Both the position numbers and the translations under genes were made by a program. The notes beneath the pieces were generated by a model. It was not told the origin of the DNA and ran no database searches. It worked only from the letters and a program-made list of their open reading frames with translations. This document shows positions 18,325 through 26,284 of a stretch of DNA of 64,000 nucleotides, one piece after another. Each line of letters starts with the position of its first letter. The stretch's first letter is position 1. The stretch is from Paraburkholderia antibiotica. Lineage in GTDB: Bacteria; Pseudomonadota; Gammaproteobacteria; Burkholderiales; Burkholderiaceae. The DNA is taken from positions 124,001 through 188,000 of the forward strand of contig NZ_JABBFZ010000004.1 of NCBI RefSeq assembly GCF_012927125.1, given 5' to 3'.

Positions 18325-20289
18325 ATGATCCAGTCCGACGTTCCTTCTTCAGACGAAAACGCCGCGTCCATCCCGATCCAGGCCGAGGCCGCGGAGACAC
18401 CGCCCGTGCGCGTCGATTACTTGTCGCTCGTGCAGGCGATCAAGGACTACGCGATCTTTCTACTCGATGCGAGCGGTCATATCGTCAGCTGGAATGCCGG
18501 CGCGCAGAAGCTGAAGGGTTACGCGGCGCACGAGATCATCGGGCAGCACTTCTCGCGGTTCTATACCGAGGAGGCCGTCGCGCGCGGCTGGCCGACGTAT
18601 GAGCTGGAGCAGGCCGCGCTGACCGGTCGTTTCGAGGACGAAGGCTGGCGCGTGCGCAAGGACGGCACGACGTTCTGGGCTAACGTGATCATCACCGCGG
18701 TGTACGACGAGGCCAGCAAGGTCACCGGCTTCGCGAAGATCACGCGCGATCTGACCGCGCAGCGTGAGTATCTCGAAGCGTTGCGGCAAAGCGAGGAGCG
18801 CTTCCGTCTGCTGGTCGATAGCGTGAAGGACTACGCGATCTTCATGCTCGATCCGCAAGGTTTCGTGATCAGCTGGAATTCGGGCGCGGCGCGCATCAAG
18901 GGCTATACGCACGACGAAATCGTTGGCCGTCATTTCTCGCTGTTCTACGTGCCGGAGGAGGCCGCGGCCGGCAAGCCGGCGCGCGAGCTTGCGATCGCGC
19001 GGCAGATCGGCACCGTCGAGGACGAAGGCTGGCGCGTGCGCAAGGACGGCACGACGTTCTGGGCCAACGTGATCATCACCGCGGTGTACGACGAGGCGCG
19101 GCAGTTGCGCGGTTTTGCGAAGGTCACGCGCGATCTGACCGAGCGGCGCCAACGCGAAGAACTCGAACGCTCCGGCGAGCGCATGCGCGAATTTCTCGCG
19201 ACGCTCGCGCACGAGTTGCGCAATCCGCTTGCGCCCGTGCGCAACGCGGTCGGCGCGATGCAGATGGAAACCGGTCTGAGTCCGGTGCTGGCGCGAGCGC
19301 GCGATCTGATCGATCGCCAGGTCTCGCATCTGACGCGGCTCGTCGACGATCTGCTCGACATCGGCCGCATCATGTCCGACAAGGTCGAGCTGCGCATTTC
19401 GCGGGTCGATCTCGCCGAGCTCGTCGAGCGCGCGATCGAAGCAGCGCGACCCTTCACCGACGCGCGCGAGCAGAATGTGATCGCGCACGTGCCGGCCGAG
19501 CCGGTGATCATTCGCGGCGACCTGACACGGCTCGTGCAGGTGCTGCAGAACCTGTTGCACAACGCGTCGAAGTTTTCGCCGCCGGGCAGCGTGATCGACG
19601 TGCTGGGGCGCGTCGACTTCCGCATGGCCGTGCTCGAAGTGCGCGACGCCGGTTGCGGTATTCCGGTGCGCTCGCTCGACAAGATCTTCGAGCTGTTCGC
19701 ACAGGAAAAGGAAAACCAGGGGCTCGGCGAAGGCGGTTTGGGCATCGGGCTCACGCTGTGCAAGTCGCTGATCGAAATGCATGGCGGCAGCATCGTCGCG
19801 AGTAGCGAGGGGCCGGGGCTCGGCAGCACCTTCACGCTGAGCCTGCCGCTGGCGTCGGCGCAAGTCGAGGTCGTCGAGGACGTGACGGGCGCGGCTGCGC
19901 CCGAGATCCAGCCGTTGCGGGTTCTGCTCGTCGACGACAATCACGATTCGGCCGACAGCCTCGCGATGCTGCTCGAACTGAAGGGGCACGACGTGCGCAT
20001 CGCGTACGGCGGCGAGCAGGCGCTGCAGATCGCGCCGCGTTTCGCGCCGCATCTCGCGTTGATCGACCTCGCGATGCCGAAGATGGACGGCTATGCAACG
20101 CTCGCCGCGATGCGCGCGATGCCCGAACTGGCCCGCACGATGTACGCGGCGATGACGGGCTTCGGTCATGCCAGCGATTTCGATCGCACGCGCGCGGTGG
20201 GATTTCACTCGCATCTGGTGAAGCCGGTGGAGATGGCGGTGCTCGATACGTTGCTCGCGCAGGCGGATGCGAGGCTGGGTGGGGGGTGA
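18325..20289 (+). CDS. PAS-PAS hybrid sensor histidine kinase with receiver domain
   Basis: 654 residues. There are two PAS domains (about 33-143 and 158-272), each with the GWRVRKDGTTFWANV signature, then a HisKA domain with phospho-acceptor His296 in LAHELRNPLAP. An HATPase domain follows (N-box HNASKF, G-boxes DAGCGIP and GEGGLGIGLTL), and a C-terminal receiver with phospho-acceptor Asp580 in ALIDLAMPKMDG. No membrane segment is present, so it should be a cytoplasmic sensor of redox, oxygen, light or a small ligand. The ATG at 18325 is the first start near protein-like sequence. No response regulator is adjacent. Confidence 0.93.
   Translation: MIQSDVPSSDENAASIPIQAEAAETPPVRVDYLSLVQAIKDYAIFLLDASGHIVSWNAGAQKLKGYAAHEIIGQHFSRFYTEEAVARGWPTYELEQAALTGRFEDEGWRVRKDGTTFWANVIITAVYDEASKVTGFAKITRDLTAQREYLEALRQSEERFRLLVDSVKDYAIFMLDPQGFVISWNSGAARIKGYTHDEIVGRHFSLFYVPEEAAAGKPARELAIARQIGTVEDEGWRVRKDGTTFWANVIITAVYDEARQLRGFAKVTRDLTERRQREELERSGERMREFLATLAHELRNPLAPVRNAVGAMQMETGLSPVLARARDLIDRQVSHLTRLVDDLLDIGRIMSDKVELRISRVDLAELVERAIEAARPFTDAREQNVIAHVPAEPVIIRGDLTRLVQVLQNLLHNASKFSPPGSVIDVLGRVDFRMAVLEVRDAGCGIPVRSLDKIFELFAQEKENQGLGEGGLGIGLTLCKSLIEMHGGSIVASSEGPGLGSTFTLSLPLASAQVEVVEDVTGAAAPEIQPLRVLLVDDNHDSADSLAMLLELKGHDVRIAYGGEQALQIAPRFAPHLALIDLAMPKMDGYATLAAMRAMPELARTMYAAMTGFGHASDFDRTRAVGFHSHLVKPVEMAVLDTLLAQADARLGGG
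18634..19097 (+). repeat. 80 bp near-identical direct repeat inside the hybrid kinase gene
   Basis: Bases 18634-18713 and 19018-19097 match at 79 of 80 positions. They encode the same C-terminal strand segment of PAS1 and PAS2. The rest of the two PAS-coding segments has diverged much more, which suggests recent local gene conversion. Confidence 0.85.
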
Positions 20290-20692
20290 CGGTAGTGGGT
20301 GACATTAACTGCTGCGGTGTTGCGGTGCTGTGCGATGTGGTGGAGTGCGTGAGATGCTCCGCTGCGAGTCGAGCGCCTCGCATTGATTAGTCTTCGCTTT
20401 GGCTTGTGCTTGCGCGTTGGAATTTTCTTTCCGGTCATACGCGCGTTCTCGCGCAGATTCCTTCGGCTGTTATACAGATCGCTTCATGGGCTGCTTCATA
20501 GGCCGCTTCATCGGCGATCTCCTGGACCGCCTGGTCTCCGCTTCTATTCCCTTCCAGCACACACCGTAATACGCGTTGCGTTTCCCGCTCGTTCCTTCGT
20601 CCGCTGCGGCACGCTGCTTGCTGTGATCGTGCATACGTTCAGGCCCGCCGTGTCACGGCGCGCGGCCACTCGAACCGGTGCAGGGAGGCACG
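20290..20692. other. Intergenic stretch before the acyl-CoA dehydrogenase-like gene
   Basis: 403 bases without a recognised gene. It contains three imperfect 12-base tandem units beginning GCTTCAT at 20481, 20493 and 20505. A frame across it (20383-20796) is Arg/Leu/His-rich and not convincing. Confidence 0.4.
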
Positions 20693-21961
20693 ATGCTCGA
20701 CACGCGCGATCACGCAGCCCGTTTCAAGGCCCAATCAGGGCAACACTCGCGGCAATCCCCGCGCGAACCCGCTCGTCGCAAATCAGGCACGCGTGACCAC
20801 GCGCGAGCGCCTCGGCACAGCGCCACCTCTCTCGAAGACTTTCTGCGCGACGCGCATTTCGATCCGAACGATCCGGCCGCACTCGGTGAGTTGTTCGCCG
20901 CCTTGATCGAGCGTGGCGACGATCGCGCGCCGCGCATGCCGTTGCCGGGCCAGGGCCAGACGCTGAGCCGCTGGCGCGCGCTGGCCGCCGTGGCCGCTCG
21001 CGATCTGGGGCTTGTCAAACTGTTCGAAGGCCATACCGACGCGCTGGCGATTCTCGCCGAGTTGCAGGGCCCGACACCGCCCGAAGGAAGCCGTTGGGCC
21101 GTGTGGGCTGCCGAGGCGTCGGACGCACGGCTGCGGGTAGAGACGCAAAAAACGCGGCAAGGAATACGAGAAGGAACACAACAAGGAATCCGAACCATTG
21201 AAGCAGCCCGCGAACCGATCTGCCTGAGCGGCACGAAAGCATGGTGTTCGGGCGCCCAGTCCGTCACTCATGCACTCGTTACCGCGTGGCTCGACGACAC
21301 GCCGGTGCTGGCGGCCGTCGCGATGGACCAGCCGTCGATCTCGATCGATACGTCGACATGGCAGGCCGTCGGCATGCAGGCGACCGCGAGTGCCGACGTC
21401 ACGTTCGACGCCGCCGCCGCGACGCTCGTCGGTGCGCCCAACGCATATCTGCGCCGGGCCGGCTTCTGGCAGGGCGGTGCCGGCATCGCCGCGTGCTGGT
21501 ACGGCGCGGCCGCGCAGATCGGCCACCGCTTGCGCGACGCGTGCGCGCAGCGCGCCGATGCGTATCGTCTCGCGCACCTCGGCGCAATTGATGTCGCGTT
21601 GCAGTCCGCCGCCGCGGTGCTGCGCGAAGCGGCCGCATGGATCGACGCGCATCCGGGCGCCGATGCGCAAGCCGTCGCGCTGCGTGCACGACTGGTCATC
21701 GAGGATGCCGCGACCACCGTGATGCGACACGCGACGCGCGCGCTCGGCGCAGGGCCGTTGTGTCGCGATGCCCGTTTCGCGCGTGCGCTCGCGGATCTGC
21801 CGGTATTTCTGCGTCAAAGCCATGCGGAACGCGATCTCGCAGCGCTCGGCGAGCGACTCGTCGCGACCGCTGGCAGCGCTTTGGAACAGGCGGCCGAGCC
21901 CACATCGAATCGCGCGGCCATGCATGCCGACACATCGGCCGACACGCTATGGACGCTATGA
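20693..21961 (+). CDS. Acyl-CoA dehydrogenase-like protein of an unassigned cluster
   Basis: 422 residues. The middle and C-terminal parts match the acyl-CoA dehydrogenase fold: LSGTKAWCSGAQSVTHALVT is the FAD/substrate beta-domain signature, and FLRQSHAERDLAALGE is near the end. The N-terminal ~45 residues are Arg/Ser-rich and unlike the family, and a low-complexity insert (TRQGIREGTQQGIRTI) lies near residue 160. GGGAGG precedes the ATG. Its stop overlaps an in-frame ATG of the next gene (ATGA). Together with a NodS-like methyltransferase and a glycosyltransferase it forms a recurrent gene set of unknown product, so fatty-acid oxidation is not implied. Confidence 0.8.
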   Translation: MLDTRDHAARFKAQSGQHSRQSPREPARRKSGTRDHARAPRHSATSLEDFLRDAHFDPNDPAALGELFAALIERGDDRAPRMPLPGQGQTLSRWRALAAVAARDLGLVKLFEGHTDALAILAELQGPTPPEGSRWAVWAAEASDARLRVETQKTRQGIREGTQQGIRTIEAAREPICLSGTKAWCSGAQSVTHALVTAWLDDTPVLAAVAMDQPSISIDTSTWQAVGMQATASADVTFDAAAATLVGAPNAYLRRAGFWQGGAGIAACWYGAAAQIGHRLRDACAQRADAYRLAHLGAIDVALQSAAAVLREAAAWIDAHPGADAQAVALRARLVIEDAATTVMRHATRALGAGPLCRDARFARALADLPVFLRQSHAERDLAALGERLVATAGSALEQAAEPTSNRAAMHADTSADTLWTL

Positions 21962-21999
21962 CGTTTCCCTCACGAGCATTTGCCAGGAAGGTCGCTGAG

Positions 22000-22605
22000 A
22001 TGAACCCGACGATGCTGTACTTCGACGAACTCTATCGCCGCAGCGACGACCCGTGGCGCTTGCGCGAGGGCTGGTACGAACGTCGCAAGCGTTCGCTGAC
22101 GCTCGCGCTGCTGCCGAGGCCGCGCTATCGCAACGCGTTCGAACCGGGCTGCGCGAACGGCGAGTTGACGGCCGAACTCGCGAAGCGTTGCGACGTGCTG
22201 CTCGCCGCCGATCTGCACGCGCGAGCGGTGACGTTGACGCGCGAGCGCGTGGCGCAGGCTGAGCACGTGCGCGTCGAGCAACGTACGGTGCCGCGCGAAT
22301 GGCCGACCGACGCCGGGCCGTTCGATCTGATCGTCATCAGCGAATTCGCGTATTACCTCGACGCGGCCGAGCTCGAAACGCTGGCCGCGCGGATCGCCGC
22401 GTCGCTGACTACCGACGGCACGTTGCTCGCGTGTCACTGGCGTCGACCGTTCGCCGAAGCGCGCGAATCGGCTGACCGCGCGCACGCGCTTTTCGATGCG
22501 CGCTGCGGTCTCGCGCGGCTCGCGCATCACGATGAAGCCGATCTGCTGATCGACGTATGGTCGCGCGATCCGCGTTCGGTCGCGCAACGGGAGGGACTTC
22601 TATGA
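22000..22605 (+). CDS. NodS-like SAM-dependent methyltransferase
   Basis: 201 residues from this start. YFDELYRRSDDPWRLREGWYERRKR at the N-terminus is characteristic of the NodS group (only part of this needs to match), and the SAM-binding motif I is NAFEPGCANGELTAELA. NodS itself N-methylates the chitooligosaccharide backbone of Nod factors; here no nod genes are present, so another sugar or amine is the likely acceptor. The start at 22000 has AGGAAG nine bases upstream. An alternative ATG at 21958 overlaps the previous stop and would add 14 residues. Its stop overlaps the glycosyltransferase start (ATGA). Confidence 0.82.
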   Translation: MNPTMLYFDELYRRSDDPWRLREGWYERRKRSLTLALLPRPRYRNAFEPGCANGELTAELAKRCDVLLAADLHARAVTLTRERVAQAEHVRVEQRTVPREWPTDAGPFDLIVISEFAYYLDAAELETLAARIAASLTTDGTLLACHWRRPFAEARESADRAHALFDARCGLARLAHHDEADLLIDVWSRDPRSVAQREGLL

Positions 22606-23255
22606 TCGGCGTGATCGTTCCCGCGCATAACGAGGAGGCCTCGATTGCGCGTTGCCTCGCGGCGCTGCTCGACGCGTCGCGGCACGAAGGACTCGCGGGC
22701 GAAGCGGTGCGGATCGTCGTCGCGCTCGATGCGTGCAGCGATTTTTCCGCCGCGATCGCGCGGGCTTACGGCGTGCAGACGCTAACGCTGAAAGCGCGCA
22801 ACGTCGGCATCGCCCGTGCGCTCGGCGCATCGTTGCTGCTCGCGCAGGGCGCGCGCTGGCTCGCGTTTACCGATGCCGATAGCCGCGTGTCGCCCGGCTG
22901 GCTCGCCGCGCAACTCGCGCTCGACGCCGACGCGGTCTGCGGCTCGATCGCCGTCGACGACTGGAGCGCGCATCCGCACAGCGTGCGCGAATATTTCCGC
23001 AAGACCTACGTGGACGCCGACGGACATCGTCATGTGCATGGCGCGAATCTCGGCGTGTCGGCGCAGGCGTACCGGCGCGCGGGCGGTTTTCCGCCGCTCA
23101 GGTGCAGCGAGGACGTGGCGCTCGTCGATCGTCTGATCGCGAGCGGCGCGCGCATCGCGTGGAGCGCCGCGCCGCGCGTGATCACCAGCGCGCGCACCGC
23201 GGCCCGCGTGCGCGGCGGCTTCGGCGACACGCTGCTCGCGTGGGCGGCGAGCTAG
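22602..23255 (+). CDS. Family 2 glycosyltransferase of the unassigned cluster
   Basis: 217 residues, short for a GT-A enzyme and close to a bare catalytic domain. The N-terminal IGVIVPAHNEEASIARC, the FTDADSRVSPGWL metal site and ADGHRHVHGANLGVSAQAYR acceptor region are all visible. GGGAGG lies before the ATG, which overlaps the methyltransferase stop by four bases, so the two are translationally coupled. The set resembles dehydrogenase-methyltransferase-glycosyltransferase clusters that usually also hold a PIG-L deacetylase; none is present here. Confidence 0.85.
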   Translation: MIGVIVPAHNEEASIARCLAALLDASRHEGLAGEAVRIVVALDACSDFSAAIARAYGVQTLTLKARNVGIARALGASLLLAQGARWLAFTDADSRVSPGWLAAQLALDADAVCGSIAVDDWSAHPHSVREYFRKTYVDADGHRHVHGANLGVSAQAYRRAGGFPPLRCSEDVALVDRLIASGARIAWSAAPRVITSARTAARVRGGFGDTLLAWAAS

Positions 23256-23310
23256 CGCGCGAGGTCGGGCTCGGGCGTCATCGACAGTGGCATGCCGCGA
23301 GGAGGACACG

Positions 23311-23805
23311 ATGATGGATGCGATCTTCGTTCTGTTCGGCCAAGGCAGAACGCTCGATCCGTTGCAGATGGCCTTGCGCTCGATCGCCGTCTTCGTGATC
23401 GCGCTGGTGCTGATCCGCGTGTCGGGGCGGCGCTCGTTCGGACAGCGCTCGCCGTTCGATTCGGTGGTCGTGATCCTGCTCGGCGCGACGCTGAGCCGCG
23501 CGATCGTTGGGGCGTCGCCGTTCATTGCGACGGTGGCCGCGTCGTTCGTGATCGTCGCGTGTCACCGGATGCTCGCGTGGGCCTGCATGCGCTCGCGGCG
23601 TTTCGAAGTGCTGGTGGGTGGCGTCGAGCGTGAAGTGTTCAGCGATGGCGCGTTCAACGCGCGCGAAATGCGCGCGGCGCTGGTCACGCGTACCGATATC
23701 GAGGAAACGGTGCGACAGAAAACCGGCTCGCGTTCGCTGGATAACGTCGCCGCCGCGATTCTCGAGCGCAATGGCGAGGTGAGCGTGATCCGCAAACGCG
23801 CGTGA
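23311..23805 (+). CDS. YetF/DUF421 family membrane protein
   Basis: 164 residues. The N-terminal half holds two or three hydrophobic helices (residues about 18-90) with the family segment LIRVSGRRSFGQRSPFDSVV, and the C-terminal half is the soluble YetF domain (EVLVGGVEREVFSDGAFN). Family members are inner-membrane proteins of unclear function, some linked to spore or envelope stress. GAGGAGG precedes the ATG. A gap of 55 bases separates it from the glycosyltransferase with no terminator, so co-transcription is possible. Confidence 0.85.
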   Translation: MMDAIFVLFGQGRTLDPLQMALRSIAVFVIALVLIRVSGRRSFGQRSPFDSVVVILLGATLSRAIVGASPFIATVAASFVIVACHRMLAWACMRSRRFEVLVGGVEREVFSDGAFNAREMRAALVTRTDIEETVRQKTGSRSLDNVAAAILERNGEVSVIRKRA

Positions 23806-23880
23806 GCGTGCCGAGCCGTGCGGGGTGGGTGACGGCCACGGTCTGAACGGTATGACGTTGTTCCCCGCGCTGATCGCTAG

Positions 23881-25278
23881 CTAGCCGCGCACGCCCCGCG
23901 AAATCTCTTCGCCCGCGCCACGCGGCAAACGCAGCGTGACCGGAATCGACGCAAACGAGCACAGCCCGACCACGAGGAACGCCGGCCAGAAATCCGACCA
24001 CATGATGCTCGGATGCCCGTTCAGCAGGCGCGCGATCTGCAGCACGATCCCGCCGACCGTCACGCCGAGACCGAGCGACATCTGTTGCACGACGCTGCCG
24101 AGGCTGGTCGCGCGGCCGACGTCGCGACTCGCGATCTCCGCATAGGTCAGCGAATTGAGGCTGGTGAACTGCAGCGCCGGGAAAAAGCCGCCGAGCAGCA
24201 CGACGACCCAGATGATCCACGTCGGCGTATGCGGGAAAAACAGCCCGCACGCGGCGATCGCGATGCCCGACAGCGCCGCGTTGAACACCAGCACCTGGCG
24301 AAAACCGAAACGGCGCAGCACGGAGGAGGCGATCGTGCGCATGAACATGCCGCCGAACGCGGACGCGCAGGTGATCAGCCCGGATTGAAACGCGCTCATG
24401 CCGTGGCCTTCCTGCAGCAGCAGCGGCAGTAGAAACGGCAGCGCGCCGAGACCAATCCGGAACAGCGAGCCGCCGAGCACGCTCGCCTGGAACGTCGGCA
24501 CCTTGAAGAAGCGCAGATCGAGCAGCGGCAGCGCGGCCCGCTGCGCGTAGACGACGTAGAGCGCGAGCAGTACCGCGCCGACCGCGCACATGCCGAACGC
24601 GTCCATGTTGGAAATCAGTTCGCCACCGATCAGCGACAACCCGAGCAACAGCAGCACCGCGCCGGCCGCCGACAACAGGAAACCGATCCAGTCGAGCGGG
24701 CCGGGGTCCGGTTCGCGCGTGTTGGCGATATAGCGATTGGTCAGATAAATGCCGAGGATGCCGATCGGCACGTTGATGAAGAAAATCAGCCGCCAGTGCA
24801 GATAGGTGGTGATGAAGCCGCCGAGCAGCGGGCCGGCGGCCGGGCCGAGCATCGCGGGGACACTCAGATAATTCATCGCGCGGATGAAGTCGGCTTTCTC
24901 GACCACGCGAAAAATGATGATCCGTCCGACCGGCACCATCATCGCGCCGCCGACGCCCTGAATGAAACGCGCGACCGTGAAGGTGGCGAGCGAATTCGAC
25001 GCGGCGCACAACAGCGAACCCGTCACGAAGATGCCGATCGCGGTGCGAAACACCGTGCGCGCGCCGAATTTGTCGGCGAGCCAGCCGCACACCGGGATAA
25101 ACACGCCGAGACCGAGCACGTAGCTCGTCACCGCGATCTTCAGCGTGACCGGATCGCGCCCGAAATCGCGCGCCATCGCCGGCAGCGCGGTGACGATCAC
25201 GTTCGCGTCGACGCTTTCCATGAACATCGCGCACGCGACGATAAGGGGCGCAATCAGGGCTTTCTGAACGGCAGTCAT
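23881..25278 (-). CDS. DHA2 family MFS efflux transporter
   Basis: 465 residues with about 14 hydrophobic segments. ESVDANVIVTALPAMA is the first-segment motif, GWLADKFGARTVFR the loop motif and GPAAGPLLGGFITTYLHWR the antiporter motif region. It is a second member of the same family as the pump ending at 13041, but the two differ through most of their length. No regulator is adjacent. Substrate unknown. It is convergent with the YetF gene and divergent from a strong promoter at 25454. Confidence 0.87.
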   Translation of the reverse strand: MTAVQKALIAPLIVACAMFMESVDANVIVTALPAMARDFGRDPVTLKIAVTSYVLGLGVFIPVCGWLADKFGARTVFRTAIGIFVTGSLLCAASNSLATFTVARFIQGVGGAMMVPVGRIIIFRVVEKADFIRAMNYLSVPAMLGPAAGPLLGGFITTYLHWRLIFFINVPIGILGIYLTNRYIANTREPDPGPLDWIGFLLSAAGAVLLLLGLSLIGGELISNMDAFGMCAVGAVLLALYVVYAQRAALPLLDLRFFKVPTFQASVLGGSLFRIGLGALPFLLPLLLQEGHGMSAFQSGLITCASAFGGMFMRTIASSVLRRFGFRQVLVFNAALSGIAIAACGLFFPHTPTWIIWVVVLLGGFFPALQFTSLNSLTYAEIASRDVGRATSLGSVVQQMSLGLGVTVGGIVLQIARLLNGHPSIMWSDFWPAFLVVGLCSFASIPVTLRLPRGAGEEISRGVRG

Positions 25279-25453
25279 GACGGCGAAGTCTGCGGCGGGG
25301 TGTCGCAGGCAAAGGGGGCATTATTGCACCTGTACGGTGCGGGTTGTTAACACCGACGCCGTTCGATGCCGCCCGTTGACGATTCCTTGAAATCGAAGCC
25401 AGGGAAATTGGGGCTCGCGATGGGGCTCACGTCCCCTGGAACGTTAATTTTTG

Positions 25454-25481
25454 TTGCAGTGCGCCATAAGAGGTCTATAAT
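25454..25481 (+). promoter_or_regulatory. Sigma-70-type promoter of the 47-codon gene
   Basis: TTGCAG, a 16-base spacer and a perfect TATAAT in an A+T-richer stretch. The expected transcription start is about 45 bases before the ATG at 25533. Confidence 0.65.
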
Positions 25482-25532
25482 CGGGTTATTGCTTAGGTAT
25501 AAACCCTAGTTACCCGAATTAAGGAACCTGCC

Positions 25533-25676
25533 ATGAACACCGCATCGAACGTCGTCCGTTCCACTCCCGCTGCCACCACGCTGTTCGGCAAGCTGCGCGC
25601 GCTGGCGCTGCATGCGCTGAACCTGCACCTGCAAAACTGCGCCGTGATCGCAGAAGCGCATCGCCGCCCGCAGTAA
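25533..25676 (+). CDS. Small basic protein or dual-function small RNA (47 aa)
   Basis: The frame begins MNTASNVVRSTPAATTL and ends AEAHRRPQ. A central amphipathic segment reads LRALALHALNLHLQNCAVIA. AAGGAA lies six bases before the ATG. The gene is a self-contained unit of about 280 bases with its own promoter (25454-25481) and a terminator hairpin at 25734. I do not recognise a family. The mRNA could also act as a small RNA. It is shorter than usual annotation cut-offs and may be missed. Confidence 0.6.
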   Translation: MNTASNVVRSTPAATTLFGKLRALALHALNLHLQNCAVIAEAHRRPQ

Positions 25677-25733
25677 GCGCGCCGGGAACCGGCTGGAGGC
25701 CGCCCAGCTTTAACCGGCCTCGCCGTCAGACAT

Positions 25734-25764
25734 GATGCCCGCTCCCGTAGCGGGCATCGTGCTT
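25734..25764 (+). terminator. Terminator of the 47-codon gene
   Basis: A perfect 10 bp stem (GATGCCCGCT with AGCGGGCATC) closes a 5-base loop and is followed by GTGCTTTC; a T6 run comes about 20 bases later. Confidence 0.7.
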
Positions 25765-25822
25765 TCTGGCCCGTCGTTTTTTCGCGGATAGCCTCACGGG
25801 TCTCTCGGACCTTATGGTCAGA

Positions 25823-25957
25823 TTATTCGCCGGCGTGCGAGGTCACCTTGCCCATCCGGGTCGCTCGCATCGACAGCGCGCTGATTCCCAGCACCAGCGA
25901 CATCAGCCCGACCAGATAAACCCCCGCCATCAGCCAATCCTGATCAGCCATCGTCAT
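25823..25957 (-). CDS. Small single-pass membrane protein (44 aa)
   Basis: The frame begins MTMADQDWLMAGVYLVGLMS and continues into LVLGISALSM, a single hydrophobic helix at about residues 9-30, followed by a short basic tail ending TSHAGE. GAAGGAAA lies directly upstream of the ATG. Positive charge after the helix predicts an outside N-terminus. Function unknown. It reads towards the terminator of the 47-codon gene. Confidence 0.6.
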   Translation of the reverse strand: MTMADQDWLMAGVYLVGLMSLVLGISALSMRATRMGKVTSHAGE

Positions 25958-26284
25958 TTTCCTTCAGGTTTCAGACCAACCATCGCGCGGTGCGGCATGC
26001 GGGGCGCTGCCAGCCACGCCGCGCGCCCCGCACCTCCTGTTACATCGCGCTCCTGATCCTGATTACGGCAGGCGAGTGCGGATCTTGATCCGCGAAACAC
26101 CCGGGGAAGCATTACAATCGCGTCCCTTTTGGCGCTTGCCGCACAAGCCAACCGACAGCGAAATGACTAATGCTGTCAACCTTTTGCACGCTTTGCCGTT
26201 ATCACTTTGTAATCGCCATCACCGGCGAGATCGCGCGTGACGACCCGTCGCCCGCGATTGCTCCTCGCAAGGCCTGCATTGACC
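25958..26284. other. Divergent region between the 44-aa gene and mprF
   Basis: 327 bases that must contain the mprF promoter. TACAAT at 26113-26118 could be a -10 hexamer but has no well-spaced -35. An imperfect TTGGC...GCCAA inverted repeat lies at 26130-26153. No gene is recognised. Confidence 0.35.

Noticed and set aside
22000..22605. Taking the NodS-like methyltransferase as evidence of a nodulation locus.
   Set aside because: No nodA, nodB, nodC or nod box is present. NodS-like methyltransferases occur widely outside nodulation genes.
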